Assembly: GCA_009779295.1 (NCBI GenBank)
Contig: WREN01000108.1
Location: forward strand, 1 to 7,417
Direction of reading: 5' to 3'
From: Oscillospiraceae bacterium
GTDB lineage: Bacteria; Bacillota; Clostridia; Oscillospirales; CAG-272
Length of the DNA: 7,417 nt
This document shows, piece after piece, positions 1 through 4,835 of the stretch (the stretch's first letter is position 1; each line of letters opens with the position of its first letter). The notes below the pieces were generated by a model. It did not search any database. It saw only the letters and a program-made list of their open reading frames with translations, and was not told the DNA's origin. A program made the position numbers and the translations under genes.

Positions 1-12
1 TAATTTTTTCAT
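1..12 (-). CDS. Start of a leftward gene, first codons only (MKKL...)
   Basis: Read on the minus strand, an ATG at 12-10 is followed by AAA AAA TTA to the window edge, giving M-K-K-L. A good Shine-Dalgarno site (GAGGAG, around 17-22) sits about four bases upstream, and a promoter-like pair lies at 98-70. A start of Met-Lys-Lys-Leu is common for secreted or lipoprotein precursors but is far too short to assign anything. The gene is called only from the start signals. It would be divergent from the YhcH-family gene on the right. Confidence 0.45.
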
Positions 13-55
13 ATTTCTCCTCTTTCTTACACTAATAGCATTTTTTGCTGCGTGT

Positions 56-91
56 ATAATTATATATATATTGTAATATATATATAATTAT
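56..91. repeat. Perfect AT-only palindrome, 17-bp arms, 2-nt centre
   Basis: Bases 56-72 and 75-91 are exact reverse complements around the dinucleotide GT at 73-74. The arms contain only A and T. The palindrome covers the -10 element and most of the spacer of the leftward promoter at 98-70, a typical place for a repressor operator. It could equally be a cruciform-prone AT tract. Alternating TA runs make some symmetry likely by chance, but perfect pairing over 17 bp that stops cleanly on both sides is more than simple TA repetition gives. Confidence 0.55.
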
Positions 92-98
92 TTGTCAA
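70..98 (-). promoter_or_regulatory. Sigma-A-type promoter for the leftward gene at 12
   Basis: On the minus strand TTGACA at 98-93 is followed after 17 bp by TACAAT at 75-70, matching the vegetative consensus at 11 of 12 positions. Transcription would start near 63 and leave a leader of about 50 nt before the ATG at 12. The element lies inside the perfect palindrome at 56-91, so a dimeric repressor bound there would block it. Confidence 0.6.
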
Positions 99-189
99 GA
101 GGGTTTTTGAAAAAAGTTAATATTTTCTTAAAAGTGTTCTTTTTTTATATTAATTTATTAATTATATCTAATAAATCTGTAGGTTTGCC

Positions 190-330
190 AACAATAGAAA
201 GGGGAGGATGATAGATCATCCTCCTTACCTCACCCTTTTATGCAGGAAGGTCTGTAATTCGGAGTGGGTTTAATGTCTCCATCCCGACAGTATAATTGCT
301 ATCAATATTATATGCACTAAAATTGATTGT
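190..330 (-). ncRNA. Candidate structured small RNA or long leader, family not recognised
   Basis: A consensus promoter at 365-337 would start a leftward transcript near 330. It contains three consecutive potential hairpins. The first pairs CTGT (290-287) with ACAG (255-252) and GGAG (280-277) with CTCC (264-261) around an internal loop. The second pairs ACCTTCC (251-245) with the segment 235-227, with one bulged U. The third is a perfect 10-bp stem (224-215 with 212-203) on a two-base loop, followed by a short U-rich stretch. The region is clearly more GC-rich than the AT-rich DNA on both sides. No riboswitch or small-RNA core that I know matches. If transcription continued it would serve as the leader of the gene at 12, but that gene has its own promoter closer in, so a free RNA is the simpler reading. 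The pairings were found by eye. Confidence 0.4.
203..224 (-). terminator. Perfect 10-bp hairpin, probable weak terminator
   Basis: GGAGGATGAT at 203-212 and ATCATCCTCC at 215-224 are perfect complements around two bases. On the minus strand the stem is followed by CC then TTTCTATTGTT, an interrupted U tract, so termination would be imperfect. Read on the plus strand the stem can add two G-U pairs but has no U tract directly after it, so the leftward reading is preferred. Confidence 0.45.
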
Positions 331-336
331 GATATA

Positions 337-365
337 ATTATATCATACGTGATGTGATTTGTCAA
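337..365 (-). promoter_or_regulatory. Leftward consensus promoter for the candidate RNA
   Basis: On the minus strand TTGACA at 365-360 and TATAAT at 342-337 are separated by exactly 17 bp, a 12 of 12 match to the vegetative consensus. The predicted start is the A at about 330. The -10 box lies inside a 16-bp perfect palindrome, TGATATAATTATATCA at 330-345, which could be an operator. No leftward coding sequence follows until position 12, about 320 bases away. Confidence 0.65.
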
Positions 366-376
366 GAATTTTTATC

Positions 377-405
377 TTGACAAAATATTGATATTATTAT
401 ATAAT
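377..405 (+). promoter_or_regulatory. Consensus promoter for the YhcH-family gene
   Basis: TTGACA at 377-382 and TATAAT at 400-405 are 17 bp apart, a full consensus match. Transcription should start near 412, giving a leader of about 20 nt that is little more than the ribosome-binding site (AAGGAG at 419-424). The -35 box is back-to-back with the -35 box of the leftward promoter at 365-360. Together they form the inverted repeat 358-366 / 376-384. Confidence 0.8.
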
Positions 406-432
406 GAAGGAAAATATTAAGGAGAATCACAT

Positions 433-888
433 ATGATATTCGACAACATTAAAAACGCGAATCTGTACGCCGGCTTACATCCGAAATTCAAAGAAGCATT
501 TGAATTCATTGAAAAAAATTTATCCAATCCGCCCGACGACGGCAAATATATCCTCGACGGCGATAATTTATATTCGATAGTTACACGGTATTCAACTAAA
601 GAAAACAACGAAATTCAATATGAAGCCCACGATAAATACATCGACATCCAGTTTATCGTGAGCGGTAAGGAAATCTGCTACGTTAAAAACCGCGAGACAC
701 TGCAATTAAATAAACCTTACGACGCCAACGACGATTACGCGCTGTACGATTTCAACGGTTCGGGAACCCCGGTGCATTTGTCGGATTGTGAGTTTGTTAT
801 TTTATACCCATGGGATGCGCATATACCTGCGGTTATTGATGGGGACAGTTCCGACAATTTAAAATTTATTGTGAAAGTTAAGGTGTAA
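433..888 (+). CDS. YhcH/YjgK/YiaL (DUF386) family protein, sugar anomerase-like cupin
   Basis: The 151-residue protein has the usual length and the recognisable core of the YhcH/YjgK/YiaL family. This is a single-domain double-stranded beta-helix whose characterised member, NanQ/YhcH, is an N-acetylneuraminate anomerase; others sit in galactose or glycan operons (EbgC type). Visible family features are the E-x-H motif (E64, H66) running into D71 and Q73, the G-K-E segment ending at E80, the Y-P-W-D-A-H-I-P stretch with H130 near residues 125-132, and the lysine-rich last strand (K148). The His and Glu residues would hold a metal. There is no signal peptide, so it is cytoplasmic. The start is fixed by AAGGAG eight bases upstream. 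It is monocistronic, with its own promoter and terminator. The exact sugar cannot be told. It may support the sugar operon at 3225-7416, but the two are not co-transcribed. Confidence 0.88.
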   Translation: MIFDNIKNANLYAGLHPKFKEAFEFIEKNLSNPPDDGKYILDGDNLYSIVTRYSTKENNEIQYEAHDKYIDIQFIVSGKEICYVKNRETLQLNKPYDANDDYALYDFNGSGTPVHLSDCEFVILYPWDAHIPAVIDGDSSDNLKFIVKVKV

Positions 889-921
889 GGAAAAACACCC
901 GTAGGCGGCGGGTGTTTTTCC
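889..921. terminator. Bidirectional rho-independent terminator
   Basis: A 13-bp perfect stem (889-901 with 909-921) with a seven-base loop begins directly after the YhcH-family stop codon. The stem carries A5 on one side and T5 on the other with a GC-rich upper part (CACCCG/CGGGTG), so it works in both directions. It closes the YhcH unit from the left and the convergent ECF/kinase unit (stop at 937) from the right. Confidence 0.88.
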
Positions 922-936
922 TACATGAGGTATTCC

Positions 937-1470
937 TCACACAACCACATCGCAACTTTCTTTTATTTTGAATTCGGCGAAGTATCTGTTTTCCATCGGT
1001 ATCCAGATGTTTTTGAATTTGTTGTACAACTGCGGACTGCGTTTTTTTATCCGCCGCAACTGCTCTTCTTCCGCAACGTCAACGAAAACCTTCAAATTAT
1101 ATATATAAGCAAATTTCGGATGCAGACTGTACGAGCCCTCAACGATTAATAATTGTTGAGGGTGAATCGTTTTCGTGCCGTTAAAATCCATCCGCGAACA
1201 GTCGAATATTTTATATTCGATTGTATTATCAATTTTGTCCGCAACTTCTTCGATAAAACGCTCGTAATGGATATTCCCGCCGGGTTCGTTCAAACGTTCG
1301 TCCGTCCGCAAATCTAACGGCAGGAAAAAATCATCCATACAAATAACATCACAGTTGTAAATCTCCCGGATTTTATTCGCAAGCGTAGTCTTCCCCGCCC
1401 CGCATTTCCCGTCGATCGCCATGACGGTTTTTTTGTCGGCGTTAATTTTATCTATAATTTGTTCAATCAT
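937..1470 (-). CDS. Uridine kinase-like P-loop NTPase
   Basis: The 177-residue protein is a small P-loop kinase of the uridine kinase/phosphoribulokinase-like group. The Walker A motif G-K-C-G-A-G-K-T-T occupies residues 21-29. An M-D-D-F-F motif (45-49), which in uridine kinases contributes the catalytic aspartate, is followed by a G-G-N-I-H-Y-E-R-F segment (64-72) typical of this subgroup. A Walker-B-like strand ends in V-E-G-S (110-113), and an arginine/lysine-rich lid lies at 139-144. It is shorter than classical uridine kinase (about 210 residues), so the substrate may not be uridine. The start overlaps the end of the ECF S-component gene by eight bases and has no obvious Shine-Dalgarno site, which suggests translational coupling. 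The pairing suggests phosphorylation of the imported nutrient. That role is inferred. Confidence 0.8.
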   Translation of the reverse strand: MIEQIIDKINADKKTVMAIDGKCGAGKTTLANKIREIYNCDVICMDDFFLPLDLRTDERLNEPGGNIHYERFIEEVADKIDNTIEYKIFDCSRMDFNGTKTIHPQQLLIVEGSYSLHPKFAYIYNLKVFVDVAEEEQLRRIKKRSPQLYNKFKNIWIPMENRYFAEFKIKESCDVVV

Positions 1471-1984
1471 TTGCCATCAATTTCGCCGCTTTCAAGCCGA
1501 TTATCACGAACGGGATTATAGCTATATGAAGTATGATCCCGGGCACAGCTTTTACAAACGCGGAAGTCATGAAGATTTCAAACGAATACGGCATGTTTGA
1601 GATTAAAACTGTCCGCGCTAAACCCAATACTCCCCGCCCAATCAGCATCGCGCTGACGAGCGTAACATATATGTACGGTATTTTCTTCGGCAGTAATTTA
1701 TACATCAATCCCGCGACTATCCCATACGCCGCGAGCTCGAACGCCATCGACAACGCTATCGGATAAAGCGGCGGCATGCCGAATACAAACGAACTTATCA
1801 GCGGCGTGATGAATCCGATTATTCCGCCGTACATCCATCCGCAGACGAATCCGCATATTAATACCGGGATGTGCATGGGCGAGATCATTTCGTTTATTGC
1901 CTGACCTGTGAATCTGGGTATAATGATACCTATCGCAAGGCATAAAGAAGCGAAAACAAGCTGCCTGATTTTTTTTGATTTCAT
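1463..1984 (-). CDS. ECF-type transporter S component (substrate-binding membrane subunit)
   Basis: The 173-residue protein is very hydrophobic, with about six predicted helices (roughly 8-23, 38-54, 55-70, 76-96, 103-128 and 138-166). This matches the size and fold of energy-coupling-factor S components of the ECF_trnsprt group. The first helix contains small residues (A12, A17) as expected for docking onto EcfT. A loop reading G-M-P-P-L-Y-P (69-75) and the following helix with M-A-F-E-L-A-A-Y-G are characteristic. No EcfA or EcfT gene lies nearby, so it would share a common energising module encoded elsewhere (group II). AAGGAG lies 11 bases before the ATG, a rather long spacing. A leader attenuator precedes it. 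The overlapping kinase gene suggests a substrate trapped by phosphorylation, such as a vitamin precursor or nucleoside. The substrate cannot be assigned. Confidence 0.82.
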   Translation of the reverse strand: MKSKKIRQLVFASLCLAIGIIIPRFTGQAINEMISPMHIPVLICGFVCGWMYGGIIGFITPLISSFVFGMPPLYPIALSMAFELAAYGIVAGLMYKLLPKKIPYIYVTLVSAMLIGRGVLGLARTVLISNMPYSFEIFMTSAFVKAVPGIILHIAIIPFVIIGLKAAKLMAND

Positions 1985-2002
1985 AATAATTTTTTCTCCT
2001 TA

Positions 2003-2065
2003 CAAAAAAATAAAACGAAAGTATAGCCCTTCATTATGTGAAGGGTTTTATACTTTCGTAGTATA
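2003..2065 (-). terminator. Leader terminator with competing hairpin (possible attenuator) before the ECF gene
   Basis: On the minus strand an 11-bp stem (2059-2049 with 2025-2015) encloses a second 7-bp stem, CCCTTCA (2045-2039 read on the other strand as TGAAGGG) with 2033-2027, on a five-base loop. It is followed at once by TTTTATTTTTTT, an intrinsic terminator. The promoter at 2102-2074 starts transcription only a few bases before it. The first transcribed bases, TATACT (2065-2060), can instead pair with AGTATA (2054-2049), a segment needed for the terminator stem, giving a mutually exclusive hairpin. The element may also end transcripts arriving from the HAD/DUF3842 operon. Whether it is regulated, and by what, is not visible. 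Confidence 0.7.
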
Positions 2066-2073
2066 GTTGATTT

Positions 2074-2102
2074 ATTATAACACAAAAATATTATTTTGTC
2101 AA
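2074..2102 (-). promoter_or_regulatory. Consensus promoter for the ECF/kinase operon
   Basis: On the minus strand TTGACA at 2102-2097 and TATAAT at 2079-2074 are 17 bp apart, a full consensus match. The -35 box lies within the last codons of the DUF3842 gene (its Leu-Thr codons), so the two transcription units abut. The predicted start is near 2067, directly in front of the terminator-like leader at 2003-2065. Confidence 0.75.
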
Positions 2103-2498
2103 TATATGTTCGCAGGCAATTGAAATTAATTCGGATATTGTTAAATCTTTTACGCCCGCGACATAAAAGTTGCATTTGTTTAAATTTAACGGTATCAATA
2201 TTTTTTTCGCACGGCTGCCGCTGATTGCCGTCGCCATAACGGGCGTTACCTCGCCAAGAAGCGCGTCCGCGGCGATTATGCCTATCGGCCCGATGATAAT
2301 ATCCGCGGTTCGGGAATTAACGACCACGGAGTTTTCACCCGTTGCGCCTTGCGCAGCGCCGGCTTTGAGCATGTTTGCCGTCGCGATACTGTTCGTTCCT
2401 ATTGCGGTCAATTCTATTTCAATTTGCATGGATAATAATTTTTCAATTATCATACTTCCGATTTTTCCGCCTTGCCCGTCTATAACAACGATTTTCAT
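2091..2498 (-). CDS. DUF3842 family protein, function unknown
   Basis: The 135-residue protein matches the DUF3842 family throughout. It opens with M-K-I-V-V-I-D-G-Q-G-G-K-I-G (1-14), a glycine-rich Rossmann-like turn of the kind that holds a dinucleotide or phosphate. It continues with G-T-N-S-I-A-T-A-N-M-L-K-A-G-A (about 34-48), G-A-T-G-E-N-S-V-V-V-N and a G-P-I-G-I segment, all hallmarks of the family. I know of no experimentally established activity. The start codon overlaps the stop of the HAD gene in an ATGA arrangement, and the promoter of the next operon begins inside its 3' end. It is complete and cytoplasmic, with no signal peptide or membrane segment. The name is based on recognising the family pattern; the nucleotide-binding idea is inference. 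Confidence 0.85.
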   Translation of the reverse strand: MKIVVIDGQGGKIGSMIIEKLLSMQIEIELTAIGTNSIATANMLKAGAAQGATGENSVVVNSRTADIIIGPIGIIAADALLGEVTPVMATAISGSRAKKILIPLNLNKCNFYVAGVKDLTISELISIACEHILTK

Positions 2499-3124
2499 AT
2501 TATAAACCTCTCCAATTCAGACAAATTTTTTATCACTGCTATTGTTTTATAACCGTCAAACGATTCCGTAGTTCCTGTGGTTACGGCTATAAAATCGATT
2601 CCCGCTCTATTCGCAGATTCCGCGTCAATTAAACTGTCGCCGATATACAAGATTTCATTTCCCAATATTTCTCCTGCTTTTAATAACGCGTCAGGAGCAG
2701 GTTTAGGATTTTGCACATCTTCATATCCGATAACTATATCGATCAAGTGTGAAATTCCATACATTTTTAATACTTCGTCGATTCTATATCGGAATTTATT
2801 CGTGACGACGCCCGTTTTGATTCCACGTGCCTTTAACATCTCAAGTACGGAAACAACGCCCTGAAACAATATTGTTTTCGCTGTCATAACTTCGTCCGCT
2901 TTGATTCTGAAATGTTCCCTGAATGTTTCTATCGTATCTCTGTCTGCGATACCCGTTAATTGAGTAAATGCTGCGGGAAGCGGTAATCCTACCGTCGTTT
3001 TGATTTCGTTTACTTCACAGCGCGAAAGATTCATAACGTCGAATCCATAATAAAACGCTTCAACGATTCCCTCTGTAGCATCGGCTAACGTGTAGTCGAA
3101 ATCAAAAATGATTGATTTATACAT
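2495..3124 (-). CDS. HAD-superfamily phosphatase, phosphoglycolate phosphatase/PpaX type
   Basis: The 209-residue protein has all four HAD motifs. Motif I is F-D-F-D-Y-T-L-A-D with nucleophile D8 and acid/base D10. Motif II is V-V-T-N-K with T108. Motif III is K141 in N-P-K-P-A-P-D. Motif IV is G-D-S-L-I-D with D163 and D167. A helical cap fits in residues 15-80, as in subclass I enzymes such as Gph, PpaX and beta-phosphoglucomutase. K-P-A-P-D favours phosphatases acting on small phosphorylated metabolites. Tyrosine at position 11, where glycine is usual in these enzymes, is a mild oddity. AAGGAG six bases upstream sets the start. It overlaps DUF3842 by four bases, so the two are co-translated. 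The physiological substrate, perhaps phosphoglycolate, pyrophosphate or a damaged sugar phosphate, is unknown. Confidence 0.87.
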   Translation of the reverse strand: MYKSIIFDFDYTLADATEGIVEAFYYGFDVMNLSRCEVNEIKTTVGLPLPAAFTQLTGIADRDTIETFREHFRIKADEVMTAKTILFQGVVSVLEMLKARGIKTGVVTNKFRYRIDEVLKMYGISHLIDIVIGYEDVQNPKPAPDALLKAGEILGNEILYIGDSLIDAESANRAGIDFIAVTTGTTESFDGYKTIAVIKNLSELERFII

Positions 3125-3134
3125 ATAAATCTCC

Positions 3135-3163
3135 TTGACATATTTTTTCCTGTATTGTATAAT
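3135..3163 (+). promoter_or_regulatory. Consensus promoter for the plus-strand sugar operon
   Basis: TTGACA at 3135-3140 and TATAAT at 3158-3163 are 17 bp apart, a full consensus match. Transcription should begin near 3170, giving a leader of about 55 nt with the repeat 3181-3206 in it and AAGGGAG at 3207-3213 as ribosome-binding site. The -35 box starts within the Shine-Dalgarno sequence of the divergent HAD gene, so the two divergent units are packed very tightly. Confidence 0.78.
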
Positions 3164-3183
3164 TAATTTAAATATAATGATAA
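3154..3183 (-). promoter_or_regulatory. Possible promoter for the HAD/DUF3842 operon
   Basis: On the minus strand TTATCA at 3183-3178 and TACAAT at 3159-3154 are 18 bp apart. This is a moderate match (9 of 12) with a start near 3147 and a leader of about 20 nt. Its -10 box overlaps the -10 box of the opposite promoter at 3135-3163, so the two could not be used at the same moment. The region is AT-rich, so chance matches are likely. Confidence 0.35.
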
Positions 3184-3206
3184 AACATTTTTATTAATAA
3201 AACATT
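3181..3206. repeat. Operator-like repeat in the leader of the sugar operon
   Basis: TAAAACATT occurs at 3181-3189 and again at 3198-3206, 17 bases apart. Between and into them runs a perfect 14-bp palindrome, TTTTATTAATAAAA, at 3189-3202. The element lies 10-35 bases after the predicted transcription start, a position where a repressor would block the operon. No regulator gene is in the window, and the low complexity limits confidence. Confidence 0.4.
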
Positions 3207-3224
3207 AAGGGAGTATTAAAGATT

Positions 3225-4835
3225 ATGTTAGATTTAAAATTTTTATCCGAACCATGCCGAAATTTTTGTTTTCTAAGCAGTATTATTGTCAATGACGGCA
3301 ACGCCGGAGGCGCAGAAAAAATAGTTTTCTCAAGTTTTGTAGCAGGCGGAAAAGGAATATTAGTATTTATTGATCCCAAAACGGGAGACAATGAAAGTTA
3401 CGAATTTCCCGACGACGAGGGCGCGTGGGCATTATGCCTGCAGGACGACAATACCCTTCTCGTCGGAACATGCGCAAGATCCGGATATTTGCACGTATTC
3501 GATATTCCGTCGCGTACATGGCTTGCTTCATACCGCACGGCTACCGAAACTTACATCTGGAACCTCGTAAAAGCGTCCGACGGCAATGTATACGGCGGCA
3601 CATACGGCGGGTGCAGGCTGGTCAAATACGATCACAGCAAGGGTACGCTCGAAGATTTGGGGCGGATGTCCGAGAATGAAGGCAATCTCTACAGCCGGAC
3701 GGTTTATCCGGATTTGAACGGCGACGGCAACATCGTGATCGCTTGTATGTCCGCGACAAACGATTTGGTGGTTTATAATATTTACGAAAATAAAATCGTC
3801 GGGACGACTAAGAAACAGCCGGTTCTGCCGCAAGCGAACATTCTCGCCGACGGAACTACCTTCCGGACAGACGGACAGGAATATGTTCTGACAAAAAACG
3901 GCGTGGATACATATTACGATTTCACGGTGACTCCGCCGCCTACAGCAATATTGGGATTGACTACAGACGAAAACGGAGTAGTTTGGGGCAGTAGCGGATT
4001 CGGGCAGACTATTTTCAGTTACGATCCCAAAACGGGAGCAAACTTGAATACAAAAGGCGTGTGTTCGTCCGGCGGGGAAGTTTACGGAATTCAGGCGATA
4101 AACGGCAAAATCTATACCGCATCATATGCGGGCGCCGACACGACGAAATACGATCCAACTCAGCCCTGGAATCAAAGAGAGAATTTAAACCCGAAAACTG
4201 TAGCGAACGCAAAACCGTACATCCGCCCGACGGGTTTCAGTACCTTGGGTCCCGACGGCAACTTCTGGACAGGCTGGCAATCGGGTTACGGAACATACGG
4301 CGGCGGTTATTCGCGGCTTGATGTGAATACCGATGAGCAGACGCTGTGGAAGAATCCGGTTTCCGAACAGGCGGTCAGCAGTTTGACGGCGGGAGATAAG
4401 TATCTGTATTTCACAACCGATAACAGCGCGAATGGGTTACTACCGAAAGCTGAGGATGTTCATCTGTGCGTTATCGATACCGACGGGAATCTGGTGAAGG
4501 ATGTCGTTTACAAATATGGGTATCATTTGCACAAACCGTGTTTCTTTAACGGGAAAGTTTACGTTCCGGTAAACGGTGCGCTGCATATATACGATGAACT
4601 TTTAGAAAACTGCGAAGTTAAAACATTTGAAAATAAAATATACGAACTGTATAATCTGCCGATGAGCGGCAAAATGCTTGCGGTGTTCAACGATATGACA
4701 GCGGTTGTTGACGAAAACGGCGAGATTATCGAAAAAGTATACGACAAACCGCTCCACGGCAGGATAACAATAGCAAAAGACGAAAAGATTTATATAACAC
4801 AAGAATCAAAATTGTATGAGGTGATAATATCATGA
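3225..4835 (+). CDS. Beta-propeller (WD40/YVTN-like) protein, probably cytoplasmic, activity unknown
   Basis: The 536-residue protein is built of recurring four-strand blades. Repeated cores read as an aromatic or hydrophobic strand, then D-P-K-T-G or a similar turn (50-54, 267-271), then a strand ending in V-Y-G-G or V-W-G-S (122-125, 253-256). Related cores occur at 284-310, 334-366, 389-420, 440-458 and 481-500. This fits seven to nine blades. The pattern G-N-V-Y-G-G-T-Y-G-G followed by K-Y-D resembles propellers in glycan-degradation loci. I do not see a signal peptide or membrane segment, so it acts in the cytosol. AAGGGAG lies 11 bases before the ATG. It is the first gene of the operon and overlaps the next by an ATGA junction. 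Lyase (as in propeller-type pectin or ulvan lyases), lactonase or binding roles are possible. No catalytic residue can be named with confidence. Confidence 0.75.
   Translation: MLDLKFLSEPCRNFCFLSSIIVNDGNAGGAEKIVFSSFVAGGKGILVFIDPKTGDNESYEFPDDEGAWALCLQDDNTLLVGTCARSGYLHVFDIPSRTWLASYRTATETYIWNLVKASDGNVYGGTYGGCRLVKYDHSKGTLEDLGRMSENEGNLYSRTVYPDLNGDGNIVIACMSATNDLVVYNIYENKIVGTTKKQPVLPQANILADGTTFRTDGQEYVLTKNGVDTYYDFTVTPPPTAILGLTTDENGVVWGSSGFGQTIFSYDPKTGANLNTKGVCSSGGEVYGIQAINGKIYTASYAGADTTKYDPTQPWNQRENLNPKTVANAKPYIRPTGFSTLGPDGNFWTGWQSGYGTYGGGYSRLDVNTDEQTLWKNPVSEQAVSSLTAGDKYLYFTTDNSANGLLPKAEDVHLCVIDTDGNLVKDVVYKYGYHLHKPCFFNGKVYVPVNGALHIYDELLENCEVKTFENKIYELYNLPMSGKMLAVFNDMTAVVDENGEIIEKVYDKPLHGRITIAKDEKIYITQESKLYEVIIS

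Noticed and set aside
145..219. Minus-strand 24-codon reading frame beginning MIYHPPL with a purine-rich stretch in front of it.
   Set aside because: The start lies inside the perfect 10-bp hairpin and the GGAGG abuts the ATG without spacing. The purine run is better explained by the RNA stem. The C-terminal half is just AT-rich DNA.
190..300. A known riboswitch (TPP, FMN, cobalamin, preQ1, T-box, ZTP or THF) in the leftward transcript.
   Set aside because: None of the conserved cores I know for these classes can be found, so the element is left as an unassigned structured RNA.
333..338. TATAAT on the plus strand as an extra rightward -10 box.
   Set aside because: It exists only because the sequence is palindromic. 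No -35-like hexamer lies 16-18 bp upstream.
925..1149. Plus-strand 74-residue reading frame.
   Set aside because: It lies opposite the P-loop kinase gene, which has clear motifs. No Shine-Dalgarno site, promoter or recognisable domain supports it.
2170..2505. Plus-strand 111-residue reading frame.
   Set aside because: It is the antisense shadow of the DUF3842 gene, whose protein matches its family along the full length.
3225..4835. Secreted or surface polysaccharide-binding protein, as many large propellers are.
   Set aside because: The N-terminus has no hydrophobic signal sequence or lipobox, and the neighbours are cytoplasmic enzymes.
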